17,373 bases of DNA from Limisphaerales bacterium (GCA_003133815.1 PKZR01000395.1:1-17373), one strand, 5' to 3'. Shown: positions 1 to 8,594, counted from the stretch's first letter. A program made the numbers and translations. Notes: generated by a model from the letters alone, not told the origin.

Positions 1-2001
1 GTTTCCATTTTTGACCCGAAGATTCTCACGCCCGCGCTGGGCGACACGTTCCGCAAGCTCGACCCGCGGCTAATGGTGAAAAATCCTGTCATGTTCGTCA
101 CGCTCGTCGGCGCGGCCATCAGCACCGTCGAGATTTTCCGCTCGCCCGGCCAGACCGGATTTGTTTTGCAGATCGCGATCTGGCTTTGGTTCACGGTTCT
201 CTTCGCGAATTTCGCTGAAGCCGTCGCCGAAGGCCGTGGCAAAGCGCAGGCGAAGGCGTTGCGCCAGACCCGCACGCAGACGAGCGCGAATCAAATTTCC
301 GACGACGGAAAAATCAAAACCGTGGACGCCGACTCGCTGCGTAAAAATGATGTCATCGTCGTCCGCGCGGGTGAAATCATTCCTGCCGACGGCGAAATTG
401 TCCACGGCGCGGCGACCGTGGACGAATCCGCCATCACCGGCGAATCCGCACCTGTCGTCCGCGAAGCCGGCGGCGACCGCAGCGCCGTCACCGGCGGCAC
501 GCGCGTGCTGTCCGACGAAATCAAGATCCGCATCACATGCAATCCCGGCGAAGGGTTTTTGGACCGCATGATTTCGCTCGTCGAAGGCGCGAGCCGCCAG
601 AAAACGCCGAATGAACTCGCGCTCACGATTTTGCTCGCCGCGCTCACGATTGTGTTCCTGCTCGCGGTCGTGACGCTGAAGCCGCTCGGCATCTATTCCG
701 GCGTGACGTTTTCCAATTCCGTTTTGATCGCGTTGCTCGTGTGTTTGATTCCGACGACCATCGGCGGTTTGTTAAGCGCCATCGGCATCGCTGGCATGGA
801 CCGATTGCTTCAACGAAATGTTCTGGCGATGAGCGGCCGCGCGGTCGAGGCGGCGGGTGACGTGGATGTTTTGCTTCTGGACAAGACCGGCACCATCACG
901 CTCGGCAACCGCCAGGCCACGGCGTTTTTGCCGGCGTCCGGCGTGACGGAACAGGAACTTGCCGACGCCGCACAGCTCGCGTCGTTGGCCGACGAAACGC
1001 CCGAAGGCCGCAGCATCGTCGTGCTGGCGAAAAACTTTGGCATCCGCGAGCGGGAAATCCACGAACTGTCCGGCGCGCAATTTGTTCCCTTCACCGCGCA
1101 GACGCGCATGAGCGGCGTAAATTACGAGGGCCAGCAAATCCGCAAAGGCGCGGCGATGGCGGTGAAACAATTTCTCGGCGGCAACTTGCCGGTAGCTGTC
1201 GAGAACGCTGTAGAAAACATTTCACGTTCCGGCGGCACGCCGCTCGTTGTCGCCTCGCAGTCGCGCGCGCTGGGCGTGATTCATTTAAAGGACATCGTGA
1301 AGGGCGGCCTGGCCGAACGTTTCAAGCGGTTTCGCGCGATGGGAATCCGCACCGTGATGATCACGGGTGACAACAAGCTGACCGCCGCCGCCATCGCGCA
1401 GGAGGCGGGCGTGGATGATTTTCTTGCCGAGGCGAAACCGGAGGACAAACTCGCGCTCATCCGCAAGGAGCAGACCGGCGGACGCATGGTTGCAATGATC
1501 GGTGACGGCACAAACGACGCGCCCGCGCTAGCCCAGGCCGATGTTGGCGTGGCGATGAACACCGGCACGCAGGCTGCCAAGGAGGCTGGCAACATGGTTG
1601 ACCTCGACTCGAACCCGACGAAGCTTTTGGAAATCATCGAAATCGGCAAACAGCTTTTGATCACGCGCGGCGCGCTGACGACATTCAGCATCGCGAACGA
1701 CGTGGCGAAATATTTCGCCATCATTCCCGCCATGCTCATGGTGACGTTCCCGGTCATCGCGCCGCTGAACATCATGCACCTGCACAGTCCTAACAGCGCG
1801 ATATTGAGCGCGGTCATCTTCAACGCGCTCGTCATCATCGCGCTGATTCCGCTGGCGTTGCGCGGCGTGAAGTTTCGTCCGCTCGGTGCGGCGCAAATCT
1901 TGCAACGCAACCTGCTCATCTATGGCGTCGGCGGCGTCATTGTACCGTTCGTCGGAATCAAGGCGATTGACGTCATCGTCGCCGGCATGCATCTCGCGTA
2001 A
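1..2001 (+). CDS. kdpB: KdpB, ATP-hydrolysing subunit of the Kdp potassium pump (5' end outside window)
   Basis: KdpB is the P-type ATPase subunit of the high-affinity KdpFABC K+ uptake complex in the inner membrane; it hydrolyses ATP to drive K+ import through KdpA. The frame is open from base 1, and the residues before the first ATG at 73 (FDPKILTPALGDTFRKLDPR) match the usual KdpB N-terminus, so ATG 73 is internal and only a few residues are missing. About 666 residues are visible, against 682 in E. coli. Counted from base 1, the sequence shows TGES of the actuator domain (146-149), the phosphorylated aspartate in DKTGTIT (294-300) and the hinge motif GDGTNDAP (501-508), with hydrophobic membrane segments before and after them. 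The TGES serine, the inhibitory phosphorylation site in E. coli KdpB, is conserved. kdpC follows after 18 nt, so the two are probably co-transcribed. Confidence 0.97.
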   Translation, partial: VSIFDPKILTPALGDTFRKLDPRLMVKNPVMFVTLVGAAISTVEIFRSPGQTGFVLQIAIWLWFTVLFANFAEAVAEGRGKAQAKALRQTRTQTSANQISDDGKIKTVDADSLRKNDVIVVRAGEIIPADGEIVHGAATVDESAITGESAPVVREAGGDRSAVTGGTRVLSDEIKIRITCNPGEGFLDRMISLVEGASRQKTPNELALTILLAALTIVFLLAVVTLKPLGIYSGVTFSNSVLIALLVCLIPTTIGGLLSAIGIAGMDRLLQRNVLAMSGRAVEAAGDVDVLLLDKTGTITLGNRQATAFLPASGVTEQELADAAQLASLADETPEGRSIVVLAKNFGIREREIHELSGAQFVPFTAQTRMSGVNYEGQQIRKGAAMAVKQFLGGNLPVAVENAVENISRSGGTPLVVASQSRALGVIHLKDIVKGGLAERFKRFRAMGIRTVMITGDNKLTAAAIAQEAGVDDFLAEAKPEDKLALIRKEQTGGRMVAMIGDGTNDAPALAQADVGVAMNTGTQAAKEAGNMVDLDSNPTKLLEIIEIGKQLLITRGALTTFSIANDVAKYFAIIPAMLMVTFPVIAPLNIMHLHSPNSAILSAVIFNALVIIALIPLALRGVKFRPLGAAQILQRNLLIYGVGGVIVPFVGIKAIDVIVAGMHLA

Positions 2002-2019
2002 TTCAACCTGAAAAAACTT

Positions 2020-2613
2020 ATGAAAAATCTCTTTGCTGAATTCGGCCGTTCGATTGTGGCGACACTGTTCTTCGCCGTCATTTGTTGCGGCTTGTATCCG
2101 CTCGTCGTATTTGCGGCGTCGCAACTGCTTTTTCCACATCAGGCCAACGGCAGCCTGCTCGTGGACAAATCCGGCGCGGTGCGCGGCTCGGCGTTGCTCG
2201 CGCAGAATTTTACCGGCGCGCAATACTTCCATCCGCGTCCGTCGGCGGCGGGTGCGAATGGTTATGACCCGACCAGTTCCAGCGGCAGCAACCTCGGCCC
2301 GACCTCGTCCAACCTCGTCGCCAACATCACGGGAAACATCGCCACCTACCGTTCCGATAACAACATGGCGACGAACGCGCCGGTGCCTGCCGATGCCGTG
2401 ACGGAATCCGCCAGTGGGCTTGATCCGCACATCAGCGTGGCCAATGCGGAAATCCAAATTGCGCGCGTCGCCAAGGCGCGCGGGTTGTCCGTAGATCGCG
2501 TGCGCGAACTGGTGAAACAAAACAAGGCCGGCCGCGACCTTGGCGTTTTCGGCGAGCCGCGCGTGAATGTGATGACGTTGAACTTCGCGCTCGACCAGTT
2601 GCCGCAGAAATAG
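2020..2613 (+). CDS. kdpC: KdpC, accessory subunit of the Kdp potassium pump
   Basis: KdpC is the small single-span subunit that stabilises the KdpFABC complex and is thought to raise its ATP affinity. The 197-residue length is normal for the family. One hydrophobic segment spans about residues 10-33. It is followed by typical KdpC blocks: SALLAQNFTGAQYFHPRPSA, a Ser/Gly-rich YDPTSSSGSNLGPTSSNL stretch, and VPADAVTESASGLDPHIS followed by NAEIQIARVAKARG. The ATG at 2020 has no obvious Shine-Dalgarno sequence, but it lies just ahead of the hydrophobic segment at the expected place. It lies between kdpB (18 nt upstream) and the short kdpD (12 nt downstream), giving the order kdpB-kdpC-kdpD. No oddities. 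Confidence 0.97.
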   Translation: MKNLFAEFGRSIVATLFFAVICCGLYPLVVFAASQLLFPHQANGSLLVDKSGAVRGSALLAQNFTGAQYFHPRPSAAGANGYDPTSSSGSNLGPTSSNLVANITGNIATYRSDNNMATNAPVPADAVTESASGLDPHISVANAEIQIARVAKARGLSVDRVRELVKQNKAGRDLGVFGEPRVNVMTLNFALDQLPQK

Positions 2614-2625
2614 TTTCCTTGTGGC

Positions 2626-3756
2626 ATGGAATCGCCAGCAATCGAACGTTTGAAGCCGGAAGATTTTCTCCGGCTCATTGAGAAAAGCCGGCTGGGAAAA
2701 TTAAAGATTTATCTCGGCCACGCCGCCGGCGTTGGCAAGACCTACGCGATGCTCGAAGAGGCGCACCGGCTCAAAAGCGCTGGCGTGGACGTGGTCGTCG
2801 GCTGGATTGAATCGCACGGGCGCAAGGAAACGGAGGCGCTCATCGGCGATCTGGAAATCATCCCGCGCAAAAAAGTCCCGCATGGCGACACCACGGTGGA
2901 GATTCTTGACGTTCCGAAAATTCTTGAGCGCAGGCCGACGGTTTGCGTCGTGGACGAACTGCCGTTTAGCAACATCGGCGGTTCGTCAAATCCGAAGCGA
3001 TATTTGGACGTGCAAGAGCTCTTGCTCGCTGGCATCAACGTCATCACCGCGATGAACATCCAGCATCTTGAAAGCCTGCACGACACCGTATTGCGCGCGA
3101 CCGGCGTGGATGTTCGCGAGCGTGTGCCCGACCGGTTCGTGCTTGAGGCCGACCATGTCGTGAACGTGGATTTGACCGCCGAGGAATTGCGCGAGCGGCT
3201 GCGAATGGGGAAAATTTATCCCGCCAACCGGGCGCTTGCCGCGCTGGAAAATTTTTTCACAGAAAACAACCTAAACGAGCTGCGCGAACTGGCGTTGCGC
3301 GAAACAGCCAACGCACTGGACCAGCGCCCGCGTGCCGGCACAAAGTCGCCGACGGATGTCAGTGAAAAGATCGCCGTCTGCATCAGCACGAATCCGGTTA
3401 CGACGGCGAGGCTGTTGCGCTCGACGTCGCGACTGGCAGGGCGTTTGAACCGCGAGTGGATGGCGGTTTATGTTCGGCGGAAAAAGGAAGATCCGCTGCG
3501 CATCCCGTCCGATTTGCAGCGGCAATTCATCCAGAACGTCCAGCTCGCGACGGAACTTGGCGGGAGCGTCACGGTTCTGGAAAGCGAAGATGTCTGCGCG
3601 GCTCTGCTGAAGTATTGCCACGAAAATGACGTCCATCTTGTCGTGCTCGGTACGAGCGAAAGGAAATGGTGGCAGTTCATGCGTCCGGATGTCCTGGAGT
3701 TTTTTATGCACCACGCGCCGGGCATCGACATCCACATCGTTGACCCGAACAACTAA
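2626..3756 (+). CDS. kdpD: Short KdpD: sensor domain plus universal-stress-protein domain, no histidine kinase
   Basis: This 376-residue protein matches the cytoplasmic N-terminal part of the KdpD osmosensitive sensor kinase. Residues 24-235 form the KdpD sensor domain, with a Walker A loop GHAAGVGKT (31-39) and a Walker B-like VCVVDEL (106-112). Residues from about 250 form a USP-like domain (ICISTNP ... WMAVYV ... LVVLGTS). Full-length KdpD (about 900 residues) continues with four membrane segments and a histidine kinase. Here the frame ends cleanly with TAA and runs straight into a terminator, so this is a short architecture and not an obvious frameshift. Short KdpD proteins are known from several phyla. 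The motif after Walker B reads DELPFSN, where most KdpD proteins have DELAHTN or similar. USP domains of some KdpD proteins bind c-di-AMP, so a ligand-sensing or pump-modulating role is plausible, but this is inference. No kdpE lies nearby. Confidence 0.93.
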   Translation: MESPAIERLKPEDFLRLIEKSRLGKLKIYLGHAAGVGKTYAMLEEAHRLKSAGVDVVVGWIESHGRKETEALIGDLEIIPRKKVPHGDTTVEILDVPKILERRPTVCVVDELPFSNIGGSSNPKRYLDVQELLLAGINVITAMNIQHLESLHDTVLRATGVDVRERVPDRFVLEADHVVNVDLTAEELRERLRMGKIYPANRALAALENFFTENNLNELRELALRETANALDQRPRAGTKSPTDVSEKIAVCISTNPVTTARLLRSTSRLAGRLNREWMAVYVRRKKEDPLRIPSDLQRQFIQNVQLATELGGSVTVLESEDVCAALLKYCHENDVHLVVLGTSERKWWQFMRPDVLEFFMHHAPGIDIHIVDPNN

Positions 3757-3788
3757 AAACGCGCTGGAAAATATTTCCAGCGCGTTTT
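3756..3788. terminator. Bidirectional intrinsic terminator between kdpD and rpoD
   Basis: Two perfectly complementary 15-nt arms, AAAACGCGCTGGAAA (3756-3770) and TTTCCAGCGCGTTTT (3774-3788), are separated by a 3-nt loop. The A-tract on one side and T-tract on the other make it a rho-independent terminator readable from both strands. It begins at the last base of the kdpD stop codon and lies 16 nt beyond the rpoD stop, so it can serve both convergent genes. Confidence 0.9.
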
Positions 3789-3804
3789 AATTTCGTGTTG
3801 AAAC

Positions 3805-5709
3805 TTACGTCGTCGTCGCCATTTCCGGCTCTGCTGAATCGAGGAAACCCTGCAAGTGGCGCACACGTGTCGGGTGGCGGAGCTTGCGCAGCGCCTTGGC
3901 CTCAATCTGCCGGATACGTTCGCGAGTGACGTTATACATCTTGCCGATTTCCTCGAGCGTGCGTTCGTAGCCGTCGAGCAAGCCGAAACGCATTTCGAGA
4001 ATTTTCCGTTCGCGCTCGGTCAAGGTCGTCAGCACATCGCTCAATTTTTCGCGGAGCAAACTGTAGCTGGTCACATCCGACGGATTTTCTGCCGACTTGT
4101 CTTCGATGAAATCGCCGACGCTCACATCGCCATCGTCGCCGACAGGCGCGTGGAGAGAAACCGGCTGTTGCGCCATTTTCAGCAAAGCGTGGATGCGCGA
4201 TACGGGCATGTGCATTTCGTCCGCCAGTTCCTCCGGAGTAGGTTCACGGCCAAGCTCCTGCGTCAATTGCTTCTGTGCGCGCCAGAGCTTGTTCATGATT
4301 TCAATCATGTGAACCGGAATGCGGATTGTGCGCGCCTGATCCGCGATCGAGCGCGTGATGGCCTGACGAATCCACCAGATCGCATAAGTAGAAAACTTGT
4401 AGCCGCGGCGATATTCAAACTTCTCAACGCCTTTCATCAAGCCGATGTTACCTTCCTGGATCAAATCGAGGAATGACTGTCCGCGGTTCGTGTATTTCTT
4501 GGCGACAGACACAACGAGTCGCAAGTTGGCCTCGGCCATGTGAGTCTTGGCCTTGAGCCCACGGTCGGCGGCGGCTCGCAAATCCTTGAACGCTTTCAAA
4601 AACTCCTCGCGCGGCATCCGCACGAATTGTTCGAGCGTCTGGATTTTCGCGCGCTCGGCTTCAAGCGCGGAGCGGCGTTCAGCGGTGGTGCGAAGTTCCT
4701 CGATCTCCTTTATGTGCCGGGCGCTGGCCAGGAATTTGTCGTGGATGTTGCCCGCGACGACAATCATTTCCTCGACGACTTTCTGTTTGTAGAAAAACTT
4801 CGCAAACATTTCCTGGAGCTTCGCGCACATTTTTTTCAATTCTTTAGCCAGCTTGTCTTTGCGGCCTTTTTGTGCGGCCTTCTGCCAGTTGAAATACTTC
4901 GCATCCACCTTTTGGTCGAACGCGTGCATTTTTTTTATGAGCTTCCGCAGATCTCGAAGGTGTCCGTCGCGGTTAGCGACCTTTTTATCAACAATGACGC
5001 GGTCGAAACGCTCCTTCGGCGGCTCGGACAAAAGTTTTTCGGCGATGGCGATGTGTTCCTTTGCTGTGAAACCAAGGCCGTAAATGATCGCTTTCATGGC
5101 GACTTCGGCCTCTTCGATTTTTTTACAAATTTCAACTTCCTGCTCGCGCGTGAGCAGGGGAACCTTGCCCATCTGGTTCATATACATCCGGACCGGGTCG
5201 TCGAGAATTTCCAGTCGCGCGTCCTCGTCAGCCTCTTCCTGCTGCTGCGGCTGTTCAGGATGCTTTGCGCGTTCGGCGCGTTCCGCCTCGGCCTGATCCA
5301 TGACGATTTCAACATCCAGGCTGCGAAGCTTGGAAAGCAGTGCGTCGAGATCGTCTGGGCTCAAATTTTCCGGCAGCACGTCGTTGATGTCATCGTAAGT
5401 GACGTAGCCATGCTCTTGAGCAAGATGTAGAAGTGTTTTGATCGTTTCCGTCAAATCCACTGTCGGCTGTGCGGGCGCGGGCGTCGGTCCGTTCGAGTGG
5501 CCGTTCTGCATACGCTTTTCAGCCTCGGCAATGGAGCCAGCCGTATGTTCGGTTTTTCCATTCGCCGCCGGCTTGTCGACGGATTTTTTTGCATTGCTGG
5601 AAATGATAAAACGCCGCCTTACCGGTGCGGTTTTTGCCTTGACGCTTTTTCCGCCGGTTCGACGAGTGTGCAACGCCTTTGCTGACGTGGTTGTTTTTCG
5701 CTTCAACAT
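3805..5709 (-). CDS. rpoD: Primary RNA polymerase sigma factor, sigma-70 (RpoD)
   Basis: RpoD directs core RNA polymerase to housekeeping promoters. Counted from the ATG at 5709 (634 residues), a Lys/Ala/Pro-rich leader of about 85 residues precedes region 1.1 (about 88-130, with the YVTYDDINDVLPENLSPDD block). Region 1.2 contains DPVRMYMNQMGKVPLLTREQE (about 171-190). A charged, Lys-rich non-conserved region spans about 215-370. Region 2 has NLRLVVSVAKKYTNRG, FLDLIQEGNIGLMKGVEKFE and YKFSTYAIWWIRQAITR (about 396-455). Region 3 is followed by the region 4 helix-turn-helix with LEEIGKMYNVTRERIRQIE (about 586-604). A TTG at 5724 would add five residues (MGLII); I prefer the ATG because there is no clear ribosome-binding site for either and TTG is rarer. 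The intact regions 1.1 to 4 identify a group 1 sigma factor. It ends at the shared terminator facing kdpD. Confidence 0.97.
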   Translation of the reverse strand: MLKRKTTTSAKALHTRRTGGKSVKAKTAPVRRRFIISSNAKKSVDKPAANGKTEHTAGSIAEAEKRMQNGHSNGPTPAPAQPTVDLTETIKTLLHLAQEHGYVTYDDINDVLPENLSPDDLDALLSKLRSLDVEIVMDQAEAERAERAKHPEQPQQQEEADEDARLEILDDPVRMYMNQMGKVPLLTREQEVEICKKIEEAEVAMKAIIYGLGFTAKEHIAIAEKLLSEPPKERFDRVIVDKKVANRDGHLRDLRKLIKKMHAFDQKVDAKYFNWQKAAQKGRKDKLAKELKKMCAKLQEMFAKFFYKQKVVEEMIVVAGNIHDKFLASARHIKEIEELRTTAERRSALEAERAKIQTLEQFVRMPREEFLKAFKDLRAAADRGLKAKTHMAEANLRLVVSVAKKYTNRGQSFLDLIQEGNIGLMKGVEKFEYRRGYKFSTYAIWWIRQAITRSIADQARTIRIPVHMIEIMNKLWRAQKQLTQELGREPTPEELADEMHMPVSRIHALLKMAQQPVSLHAPVGDDGDVSVGDFIEDKSAENPSDVTSYSLLREKLSDVLTTLTERERKILEMRFGLLDGYERTLEEIGKMYNVTRERIRQIEAKALRKLRHPTRVRHLQGFLDSAEPEMATTT

Positions 5710-5854
5710 AATTATGAGACCCAAATAAACCGCATTGGTTCAGAGAAATCGCGGCGACTCTGCCTTGCTAAAGGCGGCGGCCTTGGAATGTTCACCGTAT
5801 TCACTCGCCTGTGAATCTTGGAAACTACGAACTCCAGAAGACTGACGCGGTTCC

Positions 5855-5882
5855 AGAATAGCTTCTTTTGCACGGAATTCAA
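5855..5882 (-). promoter_or_regulatory. Candidate promoter upstream of rpoD
   Basis: On the minus strand a TTGAAT hexamer (5877-5882) and a TATTCT hexamer (5855-5860) are separated by 16 nt, each matching the sigma-70 consensus at four of six positions. The same -10 hexamer occurs in the stronger candidate ahead of nusA. The rpoD leader would be about 140 nt. The 261-nt gap between ribF and rpoD (5710-5970) shows no other gene and no clear terminator, so rpoD could also be read from the ribF operon. Confidence 0.25.
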
Positions 5883-5970
5883 GCATTATCTCGCAAGGAA
5901 AAGCGACGGCTAAAATCGCTTGGAAACCTGCCGTAAAGCATTCAGGACAAGCGATATAAAGTACTTCTAA

Positions 5971-6894
5971 TCAAATCAAATTTTGCACATCCAAGACATC
6001 CTTGCTTATTTGCTCACGCAACTCATTTGGTGAATTGAATTTCTGTTCGTCACGCAGTTTTCGGCCGATTTCAACCACCAATTCTTCGCCGTAAATATCT
6101 CCGGTAAATTCCAGCAGGTGGGCTTCGACCCGAAGCTGCGGCTTCCGATTTGCGACGGTCGGACGCAAACCGATGTTGAGCGCGACGCGAAATGTTTTTC
6201 CTTTCAGGGTTGCGCAGCCGGAATAGACACCGTTCGGCGGAAGAATCAAATTCGCCGCATCCAGATTCGCCGTCGGGAAACCAAGCTGGCGGCCAAGTTT
6301 GTCGCCTTCTATGACGCGGCCTGCTATGGCCCAAGGTCGGCCCAGCATCTGGCTCGCTGCGTCAAAATCACTGGCGCGGATGGTTTCGCGGATTCGCGTG
6401 CTGCTGACAATTTCTCCGTCAAGTGAAACTGCCGCTAGTCCGTGGACTTGAAAGCCTATTTCACCGCCAAGCTTCTTCAGCAATGCGACATTGCCGCCGC
6501 GCTTGTGTCCAAAAACAAAATCTGCGCCGACGCAAATGCTGTGAATTTTCCCGAAGTCATGCGCCAAATTGCGAATGAATTCCTCACCGGATTGGTCGCT
6601 GAACTTTTTATCGAATTGAATGAGCAGCAAAGCGTCCGCGCCGAGCGATTCAATCGCGCGCAATTTTTGCGGCAGCGAATAAATCAGCAGCGGCACGCGA
6701 TCCGGCGCAACGACGGAATTCGGATGCCGGTCAAACGTCACAACCACCGCAACGGCGTCGTGCTGGCGCGCATCGGAAATTGTCTGGCGGATGATTTGCT
6801 GATGGCCGAGATGCACGCCATCGAAAAAGCCTATCGCAAGGCAGACTTTTCTACCTTGGGCATTCAATTCGTTCGCGGCGCGGATGATTTTCAT
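5971..6894 (-). CDS. ribF: Bifunctional riboflavin kinase / FAD synthetase (RibF)
   Basis: RibF phosphorylates riboflavin to FMN and adenylates FMN to FAD in the cytoplasm. The 307-residue length is typical. The N-terminal FMN adenylyltransferase half carries the nucleotidyltransferase signature GFFDGVHLGH (22-31) and SSTRIR (164-169). The C-terminal riboflavin kinase half carries GRQLGFPTAN (201-210), NGVYSG (221-226), IGLRPTV and VEAHLLEF, the last including the usual catalytic glutamate region. Its ATG overlaps the truB stop codon by four bases (ATGA, 6891-6894), which fixes the start and implies translational coupling. Placement directly after truB is common in bacteria. The usual following gene rpsO is absent; after a 261-nt gap comes rpoD. 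Confidence 0.97.
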   Translation of the reverse strand: MKIIRAANELNAQGRKVCLAIGFFDGVHLGHQQIIRQTISDARQHDAVAVVVTFDRHPNSVVAPDRVPLLIYSLPQKLRAIESLGADALLLIQFDKKFSDQSGEEFIRNLAHDFGKIHSICVGADFVFGHKRGGNVALLKKLGGEIGFQVHGLAAVSLDGEIVSSTRIRETIRASDFDAASQMLGRPWAIAGRVIEGDKLGRQLGFPTANLDAANLILPPNGVYSGCATLKGKTFRVALNIGLRPTVANRKPQLRVEAHLLEFTGDIYGEELVVEIGRKLRDEQKFNSPNELREQISKDVLDVQNLI

Positions 6895-7604
6895 GACGCG
6901 GCCAGTTTCAAGAACGGAATAACTCTTTTCTCCAGTTCATTTGGCGGAAGATTCAAAATTTCATCCAACCGCTTTGCGTCGGCAACGTCAAATTTTCCGG
7001 AAACGCAGCGGCGCAGCTTTGCCAGATGTGCACCGCAGCCGAGTTTCTGGCCGAGATCGTGGGCGATGCTACGGACATAAGTTCCCTTTGTGCAGGTAAC
7101 GCGAAATTCACCGAGCGGCTCGGAATAATTTGTGAAACGAAAATTGTAGATGTGTATCAGGCGCGGTTCACGCACAACTTCGATGCCCTTGCGCGCGAGC
7201 TTGTAAAGCGGCACGCCGTTCATTTTGATGGCCGAAACCATCGGCGGCATTTGCATCTGGTCGCCAATGAACTTGTTGGCCTCCTCGTTTAACATTTCGA
7301 GCGTCAGCGGCGGAACTGGCTTCGTTTCGAGAATTTCGCCGTCGGCGTCGTAGCTGTTCGTCGTCTCGCCAAATTTGATCGTGCCTTCATAAACTTTGTC
7401 GTCACCCATCAATTTTTCGGAGAGCTTCGTGCCGCGTCCGAGGACGATGATGAGCAATCCAGTGGCGTTCGGGTCAAGCGTCCCGCAGTGGCCGACTTTT
7501 TTGATCTGAAAGCGGCGGCGGATGGCGTCCACGACATCGTGCGAAGTCGGGCCGGCGGGTTTATCAATGAGAATCGCGCCGTCGAGCGAGGAAAAATCTT
7601 GCAT
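6891..7604 (-). CDS. truB: tRNA pseudouridine-55 synthase (TruB)
   Basis: TruB isomerises U55 to pseudouridine in the T-loop of tRNAs and also acts as a tRNA folding chaperone. The protein has 237 residues, shorter than the E. coli enzyme (314) at the C-terminal end, which suggests a reduced or missing C-terminal PUA region, as in some other bacteria. The N-terminal signature GAILIDKPAGPTSHD (9-23) and the catalytic motif GHCGTLDPNATGLL with Asp44 are intact. Later conserved blocks include YEGTIKFGETTNSYDADGE and VTCTKGTYVRSIAHDLG. The ATG at 7604 has no strong ribosome-binding site. The gene starts 6 nt after the DHH phosphoesterase stop and overlaps ribF by 4 nt, so it belongs to the rbfA-to-ribF transcription unit. 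Confidence 0.97.
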   Translation of the reverse strand: MQDFSSLDGAILIDKPAGPTSHDVVDAIRRRFQIKKVGHCGTLDPNATGLLIIVLGRGTKLSEKLMGDDKVYEGTIKFGETTNSYDADGEILETKPVPPLTLEMLNEEANKFIGDQMQMPPMVSAIKMNGVPLYKLARKGIEVVREPRLIHIYNFRFTNYSEPLGEFRVTCTKGTYVRSIAHDLGQKLGCGAHLAKLRRCVSGKFDVADAKRLDEILNLPPNELEKRVIPFLKLAAS

Positions 7605-7610
7605 GTAAAA

Positions 7611-8594
7611 TTACCGGGCGTTATCCAAAGCCTTTTTCACGGCGGCGATCACTCTGCGCTGAACCGAAAGCGGCTTGCCGGGAATTCTTGCGCCCGCCGC
7701 GGCCGAATGTCCGCCGCCACCGAATTGCGCGGCGATTTCGTTCACGTTGATCTTGTCACTTTTCGAGCGCAGGCTGATGCGAGTGAGTTCAGGTTCAATT
7801 TCCTCAAAGACGCATGCAATGATGACCGGCTCAATGGCGCGGATATGGTCAATGAGTCCTTCGGAGTCATTGCTCTCGGCGCCTGTGCGGGTGAAGTCGG
7901 CTTTTTTCAACCACAGATAGGCAATCTGGTTTTCGTGCACGAGGCGAAACTTGCTGTAGACATGCTTGAGCAAACGGGCTCGGGAAAGCGGATAGCTTTG
8001 ATAAACTTCGTCTCCAATTTTTGCGAGATTTGCCCCGCGCGTGACAAGTTCCGCGCCGGTATGAAATGTGCCTGGGCGCGTCGTGGGATATTGAAACGAG
8101 CCAGTATCGGTGGAAACAGCAGTGAAAAGATTGTCGGCGATCAGCTTCGTGATGGGCCAGCGCGCGACTTTGAGAAGACGGAAAATCAATTCACCGGACG
8201 AAGGCTCGCGCGCGGACACCCAGTTCACATCGGCGTAGCGCGTGTTGCTTTCGTGATGGTCGATGTTGATGAATACTTTCCGGTCGCCGACGCATTCTCC
8301 AGCATTGCCAAGCCGTTCGAAGCTTGCGCAATCGGTGGCGATGACGCAGTCGAATTTCTGGCCGCGCTTCGGTTTTTGAAACAGGCCGTCAGGGTCGAGA
8401 AATTTTAATTTTTGCGGAACGGAATCCTCGTTCCAAACGGTGACCTTTTTACCTTCGTTTTGCAGCGCCAGCGCCAGACCGAGCTGCGAGCCGATGCAAT
8501 CGCCGTCAGGCCGGACGTGGCCAACGATGCAAAAGGTTTTGTGCTCGCGTATGGCTTCTATGATCCGGTCAATGATTTTGGGATAACTTTTCAC
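7611..8594 (-). CDS. nrnA: DHH/DHHA1 phosphoesterase, NrnA-type oligoribonuclease / pAp phosphatase
   Basis: This 327-residue protein belongs to the NrnA group of DHH phosphoesterases, manganese enzymes that degrade very short RNA (nanoRNA) and in several members dephosphorylate 3'-phosphoadenosine 5'-phosphate. The metal-binding motifs are visible in order: GHVRPDGDCIGS (25-36), the aspartate in ATDCA (Asp88), the DHH triad in IDHHESN (111-117), and STDTGSF (161-167). The DHHA1 substrate-binding motif GGGGHSAAAG lies near residue 288. The start is a GTG at 8594 whose bases overlap the rbfA stop (GTGA, 8591-8594), strong evidence for coupling. The rbfA - DHH - truB order is common in bacteria. 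Substrate preference (nanoRNA, pAp or c-di-nucleotide breakdown products) cannot be read from sequence, so the symbol is a family-level assignment. Confidence 0.9.
   Translation of the reverse strand: MKSYPKIIDRIIEAIREHKTFCIVGHVRPDGDCIGSQLGLALALQNEGKKVTVWNEDSVPQKLKFLDPDGLFQKPKRGQKFDCVIATDCASFERLGNAGECVGDRKVFINIDHHESNTRYADVNWVSAREPSSGELIFRLLKVARWPITKLIADNLFTAVSTDTGSFQYPTTRPGTFHTGAELVTRGANLAKIGDEVYQSYPLSRARLLKHVYSKFRLVHENQIAYLWLKKADFTRTGAESNDSEGLIDHIRAIEPVIIACVFEEIEPELTRISLRSKSDKINVNEIAAQFGGGGHSAAAGARIPGKPLSVQRRVIAAVKKALDNAR

Noticed and set aside
73..75. ATG at 73 as the kdpB start
   Set aside because: The upstream 24 codons are in frame and match the conserved KdpB N-terminus, so the true start lies before the window.
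1528..2520. 330-codon minus-strand open frame opposite kdpB/kdpC
   Set aside because: It spans two clear kdp genes antisense; the His/Arg/Asp-rich low-complexity product is typical of a shadow frame.
4540..5430. 296-codon plus-strand open frame opposite rpoD
   Set aside because: It is wholly antisense to conserved sigma-70 sequence, has no recognisable motif, and is explained by the codon bias of rpoD.
7488..8408. 306-codon plus-strand open frame opposite truB and the DHH gene
   Set aside because: It runs antisense across a gene boundary between two conserved proteins and has no family features.
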